From the NCBI RefSeq assembly GCF_001956695.1, contig NZ_CP019070.1, forward strand, positions 2,356,001 through 2,420,000: a stretch of 64,000 bases of DNA. The letters run 5' to 3'. Origin of the DNA: Poseidonibacter parvus. Lineage in GTDB: Bacteria > Campylobacterota > Campylobacteria > Campylobacterales > Arcobacteraceae. Within the stretch, counting starts at the first letter, position 1. Every line of letters begins with the position of its first letter. The notes beneath the pieces are model-generated. The model saw only the letters and a list, made by a program, of their open reading frames with translations. It was not told the DNA's origin and made no database searches. Of the stretch, positions 13,961-22,602 are shown one piece after another. The translations under genes and the position numbers were made by a program.

Positions 13961-14022
13961 ACCTTCATTTTGATATAATGTGTGCGATTATATTATATTA
14001 TACTTTTTAAAAGGTTTAAACA
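13961..14022. promoter_or_regulatory. Divergent promoter region between mraY and gpmI
   Basis: On the plus strand TGATATAAT at 13971-13979 is an extended -10 preceded by a T-rich stretch, well placed for gpmI. The segment ATTATATTATATTATAC at 13985-14003 gives TATAAT hexamers on the minus strand for mraY. An AAAGG site precedes the gpmI ATG. Confidence 0.5.
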
Positions 14023-15504
14023 ATGACAAACAAAACTATTCTTGTGATTACTGATGGTATTGGACATAACGAATCATCAGATTTTAATGCTTTTTCGCAA
14101 GCTAAAACTCCTACTTATGATAATTTATTTAAAAATACACCATATTCACTAATACATACATATGGTAAACATGTTGGTTTACCTAATGGCCAAATGGGTA
14201 ATTCTGAAGTTGGACATATGACAATTGGTTCAGGAAGGGTTTTATATCAAGATTTAGTAAAAATAAATATCGCCATTGAAGAAAACACATTAAAAGATAA
14301 TAAGGTTTTTAAAGATTGTATGAATGCCTCTAATAATATTCATTTAGTTGCACTCTTAAGTGATGGAGGAGTTCACTCTCATATTAGCCATGTTATTGCA
14401 ATGGCAAAAATTGCAAAAACAGAAAATAAAAAAGTTTTCATTCATATGATAACAGATGGAAGAGATGTAGCACCAGATAGTGCAAAGAAATATATACAAG
14501 AAATAATCAATATTTGTGATGAAAATATTAAAATTGCTACTATTGCAGGTAGATATTATACAATGGATAGAGATAATAGATGGGATAGAATACAAAAAGG
14601 TCATGATGCCATTGCCTTTGCAAATCCAAAAACTTTATTATCTCCAATTGATTTTGTTGAAAGTTCATATAAAAAAGATATTTACGATGAGTTTATTATA
14701 CCAACAGCTTTTAATGATTATGAAGGATTAAAAGATAATGATTCAATAATCTTCTGTAATTTTAGATCAGATAGAATGAGAGAAATATCATCTGTATTTG
14801 CAGGTAATGATTTTTCACATTTTACAAAATTTACTGAAAAATTAAATATTGCAACTATGACACAATATGATAAAAATATTCCAATACCTATTTTATTTCC
14901 AAAAGAAACACCAAAAAACACTCTGGCTGAAGTAATATCAAATGCAGGTCTAAATCAACTTCATACAGCTGAAACTGAAAAGTATGCACATGTAACTTTT
15001 TTCTTTAATGGTGGAGTTGAAGAACCATTCTTAAATGAAACAAGAGTTTTAACTCCGTCTCCAAATGTAGCAACTTATGATTTACAACCTGAAATGTCAG
15101 CACCACAAGTTGGAGAAAATGTAAGAGCTGCAATGGATGATAATACTGATTTTATAGTAGTTAATTTTGCAAATGGTGATATGGTAGGCCATACAGGTAG
15201 TTTTGAAGCAAGTAAAAAAGCAGTTGAAGCAGTAGATTTTGAACTAGGACTTATTATTCAAAAAGTTAAAGAGCAAAGGTATAATCTAATTTTAACGTCT
15301 GATCATGGAAACTGTGAAAGAATGAGAGATGAAGATGGAAATACTTTAACAAACCATACTGTAGGTGATGTTTATTGTTTTATTATATCAGAAAAAGTTA
15401 AAGAAGTAAAAAGTGGAAGTCTAAATAATATTGCTCCAACTGTATTAAAACTAATGGATTTACAAATACCAGAAGAAATGGATGAAACTTTAATAAAAAG
15501 TTAA
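14023..15504 (+). CDS. gpmI: 2,3-bisphosphoglycerate-independent phosphoglycerate mutase
   Basis: GpmI interconverts 3- and 2-phosphoglycerate in glycolysis and gluconeogenesis, using two metal ions and a phosphoserine intermediate. The 493-residue protein has the N-terminal metal motif ITDGIG (residues 9-14) and the nucleophile Ser61 in GQMGNSEVGH. C-terminal alkaline-phosphatase-superfamily motifs NGDMVGHTG and TSDHGNCE are also present. A good ribosome-binding site (AAAGG) lies 10 bases before the ATG. It is followed after 6 bases by an ABC ATPase gene. Confidence 0.96.
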   Translation: MTNKTILVITDGIGHNESSDFNAFSQAKTPTYDNLFKNTPYSLIHTYGKHVGLPNGQMGNSEVGHMTIGSGRVLYQDLVKINIAIEENTLKDNKVFKDCMNASNNIHLVALLSDGGVHSHISHVIAMAKIAKTENKKVFIHMITDGRDVAPDSAKKYIQEIINICDENIKIATIAGRYYTMDRDNRWDRIQKGHDAIAFANPKTLLSPIDFVESSYKKDIYDEFIIPTAFNDYEGLKDNDSIIFCNFRSDRMREISSVFAGNDFSHFTKFTEKLNIATMTQYDKNIPIPILFPKETPKNTLAEVISNAGLNQLHTAETEKYAHVTFFFNGGVEEPFLNETRVLTPSPNVATYDLQPEMSAPQVGENVRAAMDDNTDFIVVNFANGDMVGHTGSFEASKKAVEAVDFELGLIIQKVKEQRYNLILTSDHGNCERMRDEDGNTLTNHTVGDVYCFIISEKVKEVKSGSLNNIAPTVLKLMDLQIPEEMDETLIKS

Positions 15505-15510
15505 TTACTG

Positions 15511-16206
15511 ATGCTAAATATTGAAATACAGAAACTAAAAGTAAAAAGCCAAGAAAAAATCTTGCTTGATATATCTTTTAAAATCACAAAATCAACTGCA
15601 TTAATTGGTGAAAGTGGAAGCGGTAAATCTTTAACATTAAAAGCTTTACTAAATCTTTTACCAAGCTCACTAGATTGCGAAAAAGAAATCAATTCAAATT
15701 TTGACTTAGATTTTAATTCAATTGGTTTTATTCCTCAAAACCCTTTTACTTCATTATCTCCAATGACTAAAATTAATAAACAATTCTTTTGCAAAAAAGA
15801 AAAAAAAGAAGAAGTATTAAAATTAGTTGATTTGGATACTTGGGTATTAGATAAGTTCCCAAGTCAATTAAGTGGTGGACAAATACAAAGAGTAATAATA
15901 GCAATAGCATTAAGTAAAGAAATCAAATTTTTATTACTTGATGAACCTACGACTGCTCTTGATATTGAAAATAGAAATAATATTATCAATTTAGTTGATA
16001 ATCTAAGAAAAGATTTAAAAATACTAATTCTTTTTGTAACACATGATATTGAATCAGTAAAAGATATTTGTGAAGAGATAGTTATAATTAAAAATGGACT
16101 TATAATAGAGCAAGGAAATACAAAAAGTGTTTTAAGTAATCCAACACACGATTATACAAAAACATTAATAAACTCAACATTTAAAAATAAAGATTTTAGG
16201 AAATAA
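15511..16206 (+). CDS. ABC transporter ATP-binding protein, Opp/Dpp-like, orphan
   Basis: A 231-residue stand-alone ABC ATPase. Walker A GESGSGKS (residues 33-40), Q-loop PQNPFTSLSP, signature LSGGQIQR, Walker B LLLDEPTT and the H-loop THD are all intact, so it should hydrolyse ATP. The Q-loop NPFTSLSP and the C-terminal NPTHDYTKTL segment resemble the oligopeptide/nickel importer ATPases. There is no permease or binding-protein gene next to it, so the substrate is unknown. It starts 6 bases after gpmI and ends 1 base before the PBP gene, so it is probably co-transcribed with both. Confidence 0.85.
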   Translation: MLNIEIQKLKVKSQEKILLDISFKITKSTALIGESGSGKSLTLKALLNLLPSSLDCEKEINSNFDLDFNSIGFIPQNPFTSLSPMTKINKQFFCKKEKKEEVLKLVDLDTWVLDKFPSQLSGGQIQRVIIAIALSKEIKFLLLDEPTTALDIENRNNIINLVDNLRKDLKILILFVTHDIESVKDICEEIVIIKNGLIIEQGNTKSVLSNPTHDYTKTLINSTFKNKDFRK

Positions 16207-16207
16207 T

Positions 16208-18181
16208 ATGATTAAATATATTTTTGGCTTTTTCCTGCTTGTAGGATTAGTTATTGCAGGATGGCTATATAATTTATATGAAGAAATTAAACATGATATT
16301 GATGTAGTAATAAATTATGCACCAAAACAAAGTACACAATTCTTTGATAAGAATGGAAAGTTAATTGCAAATACTTTTGTAGGAGAAAATAGAGAATATG
16401 TTAAATATGATGATATTCCAGCAAGAATAGTTGAAGGACTAGTAGCAATTGAAGATACACAGTACTTTGAGCATATTGGAATAAATCCTGATGCAATTAG
16501 TAGAGCGATTATTAAAGATATAAAAGCACGTGCTTTTGTTGAAGGAGCTAGTACTTTAACTCAACAATTAGTAAAAATGTTAGTTTTATCAAGTGAAAAA
16601 AAGATTATTAGAAAAATTAAAGAAGCACTTCTTGCAATTAGACTTGAAACAATACTTACAAAGGAAGAAATATTAGAAAGATATTTAAATAATGTATATT
16701 TTGGTCATGGATATTATGGAGTAAGAACAGCAGCAAGAGGATATTTTAATAAAGATTTATATGAATTATCATTAAAAGAAATGGCAATTTTAGTAGGACT
16801 TCCAAGAGCTCCTAGTTTTTATGCACCTACTAAAAACTTAAAAATATCACTAGCAAGAGCAAATCAAGTTATTACAAGATTAAACACACTTGGTTGGATT
16901 AATAAAGAACAATATGAAAGAGCAATAAAAGAAGTACCAACAATTCATAAACAAACACTTACAAAAAATAAAGCACCTTATGTTGTTGATTATGTTCTTA
17001 AACTATTAAAAGATGATATTCCTGATATTAAATCAGGTGGATATAAAATTAAACTTACAGTTGATTTAGATGCACAAGAAATAGCGCAAAAAGCATTAAA
17101 CAACTCACATAAAGAAGCTGTAAAAAGAGATTTAGCAATAAGGAAGAAAACTAAAAAGCTTGATAATGATTCATATATTAAAAATTTAAATGGAGCTGTA
17201 GTTTCAATAGAAAGTAGTACAGGTAAAATTTTAGCACTAGTAGGAGGTATTGATTATAAAAAATCAATGTTCAATCGTGCAGTCCAATCTAAAAGACAAC
17301 CAGGAAGTGCAATAAAGCCTTTTTTATATCAAATAGGTCTAAATGAAGGATTAAATCCAGCTTCTGAACTTGTTGATATTTCAAGAACTTATGATTATAA
17401 AGTAAATAATGTAAATAAAAAATGGCAACCAAAAAACTATGGTGGAAATTTCAAAGGAGTTGTTAATCTTCGTGAATCTTTAGTATACTCAAGAAATCTA
17501 TCTACAATTAATCTTGTTACTGATACAGGAGTTGGAATTGTTTATAAAGGTTTAGAAGAGTATGGATTTAGTAATTTACCAAATGATTTATCAATCACAC
17601 TTGGAACAATGTCTGTATCTCCATTAGAATTTAGTGAATACTTTAGTGCATTTGCAAATAATGGAACAAAAGTAAAACCTTATATTATTGAACAAATTAC
17701 AAATAAAGCAGGAGAAACAATTACCTTTGAGCCACAAACTACACCAATAAACACTCCTGAGCAAACATTTTTAATAACATCAATACTAAAAGATGTTGTT
17801 ACAAGAGGAACAGCAACAAGAGCAAAAGTTTCAGGAATTGAATTAGCAGGAAAAACAGGTACAACAAATAAAAATGTTGATGCTTGGTTTGCAGGATATT
17901 CACCTTCAATTCAAACAATAATTTGGTTTGGTAATGATGATAATACTCCAATGAGAAGAACAGAAACAGGTGGTAAAATTGCAGCTCCTGTCTTTTCATA
18001 CTTTTACAAAAACTATCTAGAATCACATCCTGAAATTCCTAGAAGATTTATTAAACCAACAAAAGTTTATTCATCTAAAATAAATGGGAAAACTGAGTAT
18101 TATACTGATGTTTCTCCACTACCCGAAATTGAAATTGTTATTCCTCCTGAAAATCCAGGAGAAGAAGTAATCGAGTTTTAA
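16208..18181 (+). CDS. mrcA: Class A penicillin-binding protein 1A (glycosyltransferase/transpeptidase)
   Basis: A bifunctional peptidoglycan synthase of 657 residues. A signal anchor (residues 4-22) is followed by a GT51 transglycosylase domain with the catalytic EDTQYFEHIG motif (Glu82). Further GT51 motifs are GASTLTQQLVK and RKIKEALLAIRLE. The transpeptidase domain carries SxxK in PGSAIKPF, an SRN triad in YSRNLST and KTGT in AGKTGTTNKN. The ATG is preceded by AGGAAATA. A strong bidirectional terminator follows. The polypeptide acts in the periplasm. Symbol follows the E. coli PBP1A name; pbpA is used in some annotations. Confidence 0.94.
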   Translation: MIKYIFGFFLLVGLVIAGWLYNLYEEIKHDIDVVINYAPKQSTQFFDKNGKLIANTFVGENREYVKYDDIPARIVEGLVAIEDTQYFEHIGINPDAISRAIIKDIKARAFVEGASTLTQQLVKMLVLSSEKKIIRKIKEALLAIRLETILTKEEILERYLNNVYFGHGYYGVRTAARGYFNKDLYELSLKEMAILVGLPRAPSFYAPTKNLKISLARANQVITRLNTLGWINKEQYERAIKEVPTIHKQTLTKNKAPYVVDYVLKLLKDDIPDIKSGGYKIKLTVDLDAQEIAQKALNNSHKEAVKRDLAIRKKTKKLDNDSYIKNLNGAVVSIESSTGKILALVGGIDYKKSMFNRAVQSKRQPGSAIKPFLYQIGLNEGLNPASELVDISRTYDYKVNNVNKKWQPKNYGGNFKGVVNLRESLVYSRNLSTINLVTDTGVGIVYKGLEEYGFSNLPNDLSITLGTMSVSPLEFSEYFSAFANNGTKVKPYIIEQITNKAGETITFEPQTTPINTPEQTFLITSILKDVVTRGTATRAKVSGIELAGKTGTTNKNVDAWFAGYSPSIQTIIWFGNDDNTPMRRTETGGKIAAPVFSYFYKNYLESHPEIPRRFIKPTKVYSSKINGKTEYYTDVSPLPEIEIVIPPENPGEEVIEF

Positions 18182-18208
18182 ATTCTATTAAGATAATTTA
18201 AAAGACAT

Positions 18209-18244
18209 AAAAAAAGGTAAGTTCATATGAACTTACCTTTTTTT
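18209..18244. terminator. Bidirectional rho-independent terminator between mrcA and glnA
   Basis: A perfect palindrome of GGTAAGTTCAT and its complement (18216-18237) is flanked by an A-run on the left and a T-run on the right. It can therefore end both the plus-strand mrcA transcript and the minus-strand glnA transcript. Confidence 0.92.
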
Positions 18245-18263
18245 TATAATTTATTCTTAGTTA

Positions 18264-19691
18264 TTAACAAGAATAAGTTGATTTAAATTCAAATGCTGTT
18301 GGTCTAGCTTCGTCAGGTAGAACTTGTGTATCAAATTTGTACTCTTGGTAAGTATCTACCATTTCTTTAGTAAATACTGGTTGTAAGAAATCATTATCTC
18401 TGATTAATGCTTCTAATGAACCTCTTAAAGTATGAGGCATTTGAGGGATTTTTCTTTCTCTAATTTCAGATAAAGACATTTCAAATAAATCTTCATCCAT
18501 TGGACCAATTGGTTCATATTTATTTTTAATTCCATCAAGTCCAGCCATTAACATAGCAGCAAATGCTAAGTAAGGACAAGCAGTTGAATCTGGGAATCTC
18601 ATTTCAATTCTAGTTGCTTTTTCACCAGCACCATAAGGAACTCTACAAGAAGCAGATCTATTTTGAGAAGAATAAGTTAAGATTGAAGGTGCTTCAAATC
18701 CTGGAATTAATCTTTTGTATGAGTTAGTTGAAGGGTTAGTAAATGCAGCAACTGCTCTAGCGTGTTTAAATACACCACCAACATAATGTCTAGCCATTTC
18801 AGAAAGGTTACCATATTCACCTTCTGTATAGAATAAGTTTCTACCATCTTTCCAAATTGATTGGTGAACATGCATACCATTACCATTATCACCATAAAGT
18901 GGTTTAGGCATAAATGTACAAGATTTACCATTTAAGTGTGCAACCATTTTACATACATATTTATATTTTTGTACATTATCTGCAGCTTCAATTAAATCTC
19001 CAAATACAATACCAATTTCACCTTGTGCTTGTGCAACTTCATGGTGTCCTAAAATTACTTCTAATCCAACTTGCTCAAGAACTAACATCATTTCAGCTCT
19101 TAAATCTACCATTGAATCAGTTGGTTGTGCTGGGAAATAACCACCTTTAGTTCCAGGTCTGTGACCCATATTTCCACCTTCGTAATCAGTTGACGAAGCC
19201 CATTCACCTTCTTCAGAATCTACTTTGTAGTATGATTCATTAATATTATCAACAATTTTCACATCGTCAAAAATAAAGAATTCATTTTCTGGTCCAAAGT
19301 ATGCAGCATCACCAATACCAGACTCGCTTAAGTGTGTTAATGCTTTTTTAGCAATAGATCTTGGACATTTTTCATACATTTCACCTTTATAGATATCATA
19401 AACATCACAAATCATAATAATAGTTGAATCAGCAGTAAAAGGATCTAAGAAAGAAGTTCCAACATCTGGCTTTAAAATCATATCTGATTTATTAATTGGT
19501 TGCCAAGCATCAACAGATGAACCATCAAAAGGCATACCAAAATTTAATTGATCTTGAGTAACTGCACTCATCATATAAGAAATATGATGCCACATTCCCT
19601 TCATATCTGTAAATCTAAAATCTACAAACTTTACTTCATTTTCTTCACAATATTTAAAAAACTCTTCTGTATTGTTAACAAATTTACCCAT
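18264..19691 (-). CDS. glnA: Glutamine synthetase type I
   Basis: GlnA makes glutamine from glutamate, ammonia and ATP, the main ammonium assimilation step. The 475-residue GSI protein has the N-terminal beta-grasp with [11 protein letters not shown] and the ATP motif [12 protein letters not shown]. The catalytic NRSASCRVP loop and the metal-binding GPENEFFIF strand are also present. The loop that normally carries the adenylylated tyrosine (NLYDLPPEE in enterobacteria) reads DLFEMSLSE, with Phe403 in place of Tyr. Control by adenylylation is therefore not possible at that site. It is monocistronic, ends at the bidirectional terminator, and has its own promoter with an adjacent palindrome. Confidence 0.97.
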   Translation of the reverse strand: MGKFVNNTEEFFKYCEENEVKFVDFRFTDMKGMWHHISYMMSAVTQDQLNFGMPFDGSSVDAWQPINKSDMILKPDVGTSFLDPFTADSTIIMICDVYDIYKGEMYEKCPRSIAKKALTHLSESGIGDAAYFGPENEFFIFDDVKIVDNINESYYKVDSEEGEWASSTDYEGGNMGHRPGTKGGYFPAQPTDSMVDLRAEMMLVLEQVGLEVILGHHEVAQAQGEIGIVFGDLIEAADNVQKYKYVCKMVAHLNGKSCTFMPKPLYGDNGNGMHVHQSIWKDGRNLFYTEGEYGNLSEMARHYVGGVFKHARAVAAFTNPSTNSYKRLIPGFEAPSILTYSSQNRSASCRVPYGAGEKATRIEMRFPDSTACPYLAFAAMLMAGLDGIKNKYEPIGPMDEDLFEMSLSEIRERKIPQMPHTLRGSLEALIRDNDFLQPVFTKEMVDTYQEYKFDTQVLPDEARPTAFEFKSTYSC

Positions 19692-19721
19692 TGGTATATC
19701 TCCTTGAATTTATATATAATA

Positions 19722-19776
19722 ATTCTATCAAAAATAAAATAAACTAAGCTAAATTAATTGTATAAAAAGTATACAA
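19722..19776 (-). promoter_or_regulatory. glnA promoter with upstream palindromic operator-like site
   Basis: On the minus strand TAGAAT (19722-19727) is a plausible -10, preceded by the T-rich TTTATTTTATTTTTGA; this would give a leader of about 25 bases. Some 31 bases further upstream lies the palindrome TTGTATA-N5-TATACAA (19758-19776), with perfect 7-base half sites. It sits at about -40 to -60, where an activator or repressor could act. The regulator is unknown. Confidence 0.5.
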
Positions 19777-19816
19777 GTAAGAGAAAAAAGTATATTTTTT
19801 CCTTATATACCCAAAA

Positions 19817-20608
19817 TTAAAACTGTACTAGTTTCGAATCTCTATTAGAAAAAGTTAAACATTTAGTAAAGCCTATGTCTTGAGCAAGTGATTTTACTTC
19901 TTCATATTTAAAACCAACTTGATCTACAGCATGTGCATCAGAACCAAATGTTATATTTATATCTAATTCATAAGCTAATTCAAGTAAAGTCCTTGAAGGA
20001 TATGTTTCTTTTATTGGCTTTCTTAAACCAGCAGGATTAATTTCTAAAGCCATGTTAGATTTTTTAATAGCAATAAGTGCATTTTTAGCTAATAATCTAA
20101 TATCTTTTTTTGGTAAAAATTTAAATACTTTAATTAAATCTAAGTGTCCTACAATATCAAAAAGATTAGTTTTTGCCATTGCTTCAATAGCATCAAAATA
20201 TTCACTCCAAATAGTATCAATATCTTTAGATTCATATACTCCAATAAATTCAGGATTATCGAAACCCCACATATCATTTTTATTTTTTAAGAAATGAACA
20301 GAACCTATTAAGTAATCAACTTTAGCATTTAGTATTTCGTCTAATAAATATCCATCTAAATAGTCAACTTCATAAGCTAATAATATTTCAATATCTTTTT
20401 TATATTTATCTTTTAAATCTAATATTTCTTTTTCATATAAAGGCTTTGAAGATATATCCATTCTATACTTTGGATCATAATTCATAGGTGCATGATCTGA
20501 GAAGCCATAAACATCAATTCCTAATTCAATTGCTCTTAATATATATTCTTCTGTAGTACCACTTGCGTGATTACATAATGTTGTATGATTGTGTAAGTCT
20601 ACTCTCAT
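19817..20608 (-). CDS. PHP-domain histidinol-phosphatase family protein
   Basis: A 263-residue PHP-superfamily metal-dependent phosphoesterase, similar to HisJ/HisK-type histidinol phosphatases. The first metal motif VDLHNHTTLCNHA is at residues 3-15. Others are GFSDHAP, the EVDY strand, SVHFLK, GHLDLI, and the final FGSDAH motif near residue 222. This is the usual set of PHP metal ligands. It overlaps the REC-REC-GGDEF gene by 4 bases (ATGA), so translation is coupled. Substrate assignment to histidinol phosphate is by family only. Confidence 0.8.
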   Translation of the reverse strand: MRVDLHNHTTLCNHASGTTEEYILRAIELGIDVYGFSDHAPMNYDPKYRMDISSKPLYEKEILDLKDKYKKDIEILLAYEVDYLDGYLLDEILNAKVDYLIGSVHFLKNKNDMWGFDNPEFIGVYESKDIDTIWSEYFDAIEAMAKTNLFDIVGHLDLIKVFKFLPKKDIRLLAKNALIAIKKSNMALEINPAGLRKPIKETYPSRTLLELAYELDINITFGSDAHAVDQVGFKYEEVKSLAQDIGFTKCLTFSNRDSKLVQF

Positions 20609-21855
20609 CTATATCTCACTTGATTTCTTCCATTTTTTTTTGCATCATATAATCCTTTATCTGCAAGTTGTAGCATATCATCAATATTTTTTCCATATTC
20701 AAAACTACATCCAATTGATACTGTATAATTAATCTTTAGCTCATTAATTTCAATAAAATTATTTTCAAAATTTCTTCTAATAACTTCTAAAAGTTTTTCA
20801 ATTTCATCTTTTGTTCTATTATAAAAAAGAATACAAAATTCTTCTCCACCTAATCTTGCAATTAAAGAATTAGAAATTATATTTTTATTTAAAATTTTTG
20901 CTACTTCTTTTATAGCTTCATCACCTACATCATGTCCATAAGAGTCATTAATATTTTTAAAATTGTCTATATCAATTATAGATAAAGCTAATGACTTATT
21001 AGCTTTTTTATTATCTTCATATATCTTTTTACCAAATTCAAAAAAATATCTTCTATTATATAAGCCTGTCATATAATCTTTATTTACTTTATTTTTCATA
21101 TCTTCAAAAAGTTCAATAATCTCTAAATTAGAATTTATTCTAACAAAAAATTCTTCTTTAGAAAACCCTTTATATAAAAAATCATTCGCACCTAATTTTA
21201 AAAATTTAGAAGGAATTCTACTATCTGAGGCATTTGATGTAACTATAATAGAAAGTTCATCTTTAGAATAATTACTTCTAATTCTTTTAGTTAGTTCTAT
21301 CCCATCCATTTTAGGCATCAAATAATCTGTTAATACAATTTTAATATCTTTATTTTCTTTTAAAGTTTTTAAAGCATCTTCTCCATTTGTACTAAGTAAT
21401 GGAATAAGTTTATATCTATTTATAAAATCTTCTGCTTGTTTTAGAAAAGTTTTAGAATCATCAACAACAAGTATTTTTATATATTGATTCTTAATAATTC
21501 TATTTACTATAGAAGCAGCATATTGTAAGGCTGAAATACCATCTTTTACAATATAATCAACAATGTTTTTGTTTCTAAAATTATTTTCAATATCAATATT
21601 ATCAGAACCAGTTAAAATTACAATTGGTGTAGTAAATTTAGCCAAGAAATCAACTACTTCACCATTAGGAGCATCAGGTAAACCCAAATCAGCTAAGATT
21701 ACATCAAACTTTCCTTTATACTCAAGAATTAATTGTGCACTTTCTTTTTTTGTTTTAGCAATGTAAACTTCAATATTTATATTACTTTCAATTAAATTCT
21801 TTAAGGTTTTTCCTATTGATATACTATCATCAATAACTAATACTTTATATTTTAT
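20605..21855 (-). CDS. Response regulator with two receiver domains and a GGDEF diguanylate cyclase domain
   Basis: The open frame encodes about 416 residues. A first receiver begins KYKVLVIDDSISIGK with phospho-acceptor Asp in ILADLGLPD. A second receiver begins IKILVVDDSKTF with Asp in VLTDYLMPKMDG. The GGDEF domain has the active-site motif RLGGEEF. The inhibitory RxxD site normally five residues before GGEEF is absent, so product inhibition may be lost. The first receiver is only complete if translation starts upstream of the first canonical start codon (a TTG at 21685-21687, inside the receiver). No ATG, GTG or TTG is available there. An ATA at 21853-21855 overlaps the moaE stop as ATAA and lies 8 bases after AGGG, so I use it as the provisional start. 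An ATT at 21859-21861 is the alternative. Confidence 0.8.
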   Translation of the reverse strand: MKYKVLVIDDSISIGKTLKNLIESNINIEVYIAKTKKESAQLILEYKGKFDVILADLGLPDAPNGEVVDFLAKFTTPIVILTGSDNIDIENNFRNKNIVDYIVKDGISALQYAASIVNRIIKNQYIKILVVDDSKTFLKQAEDFINRYKLIPLLSTNGEDALKTLKENKDIKIVLTDYLMPKMDGIELTKRIRSNYSKDELSIIVTSNASDSRIPSKFLKLGANDFLYKGFSKEEFFVRINSNLEIIELFEDMKNKVNKDYMTGLYNRRYFFEFGKKIYEDNKKANKSLALSIIDIDNFKNINDSYGHDVGDEAIKEVAKILNKNIISNSLIARLGGEEFCILFYNRTKDEIEKLLEVIRRNFENNFIEINELKINYTVSIGCSFEYGKNIDDMLQLADKGLYDAKKNGRNQVRYR

Positions 21856-22295
21856 GCTAATAACCCTGACCCTTTGATAGAAGTACTTCTATCTTCAGCA
21901 TAAACTCTATCACCTTTAATAATATCATATTTCCAAATAGGAGCTTGAGCTTTAAAATCTTCTACAAACTCATCAATTAATTCTAAAGCAACTCTTCTTT
22001 TTGGAGAACAAACTGCTGCAATGTATGAGCTTTCATGGTTTAATACATCACCACGACTATGAGCCATTAAAACAATTGCATTAAGCTCTTTTGCTTTTTC
22101 TTCCCAAGAATTAAACCAAGAATTTAATATAGGTTCATAAATATCAAATGATAAACCATCAATTTTATTCTCATCACGAACAACACCAACAAATGTAATT
22201 ATTGCACCATAATTTGAATTTCTGTATTTATCATACCATGCATTTGTAATTTTTTCTACAGGTAATTTACCTTCAAATAGTTCTAAATTTTCCAC
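21852..22295 (-). CDS. moaE: Molybdopterin synthase catalytic subunit MoaE
   Basis: MoaE forms a heterotetramer with MoaD and inserts sulfur into precursor Z (cPMP) to give molybdopterin. The 147-residue protein has the family motifs GAIITFVGVVRDEN, SRGDVLNHESSYIAAVCSPKRR and the substrate-binding lysine segment APIWKYDIIKGD. It lies 15 bases downstream of moaD. Its stop codon overlaps the start region of the downstream response regulator. Confidence 0.95.
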   Translation of the reverse strand: MENLELFEGKLPVEKITNAWYDKYRNSNYGAIITFVGVVRDENKIDGLSFDIYEPILNSWFNSWEEKAKELNAIVLMAHSRGDVLNHESSYIAAVCSPKRRVALELIDEFVEDFKAQAPIWKYDIIKGDRVYAEDRSTSIKGSGLLA

Positions 22296-22310
22296 ATTAA
22301 ACCTTTAATC

Positions 22311-22532
22311 TCATCCACCACAAACAGGAGGTAATAATGAAATTTTATCTCCAGAGTTTAATTTTACATCTTTACTCGAAACTAAAGTATCATTTATAGC
22401 TACGGCACATGTTTGTAACCATGTTGCCACTTCATTATCTTTTTTTAATACTTCACTTAGTTGTGAAAGATTAGAAATGTCAAGATTCATTGATTCTTTA
22501 TTAATTGGTCCTAGGAATTCAACTTTAACCAC
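22311..22532 (-). CDS. moaD: Molybdopterin synthase sulfur carrier subunit MoaD
   Basis: A 73-residue ubiquitin-fold protein ending in LLPPVCGG. The terminal Gly-Gly is the site that carries thiocarboxylate sulfur for molybdopterin synthesis. It starts with GTG at 22530-22532, preceded by AAGGGG at a good distance. It is the first gene of a moaD-moaE-REC/GGDEF-PHP unit and is divergent from mqnA. Confidence 0.95.
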   Translation of the reverse strand: MVKVEFLGPINKESMNLDISNLSQLSEVLKKDNEVATWLQTCAVAINDTLVSSKDVKLNSGDKISLLPPVCGG

Positions 22533-22540
22533 TTTAACCC

Positions 22541-22602
22541 CTTATTTATTGTTTTTTGATTATTATACCAAAAGAATTTTAAGTTAAAGGAATTACCTTT
22601 TC
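22541..22602. promoter_or_regulatory. Divergent promoter region between moaD and mqnA
   Basis: TATAAT occurs on the minus strand at 22562-22567, about 30 bases before moaD. The plus strand reads TTGTTTTTTGATTATTATAC, a T-rich run leading to a TATTAT/TTATAC -10 about 35 bases before mqnA. The two -10 elements overlap. Confidence 0.45.

Noticed and set aside
14356-14604. Open frame of 82 codons on the minus strand inside gpmI
   Set aside because: It is a shadow of the gpmI coding sequence with a Cys/Ile/Phe-rich composition and no start signals.
20605-21687. Response regulator starting at TTG 21685-21687
   Set aside because: This start would delete most of the first receiver domain, whose upstream residues are clearly encoded in the same frame.
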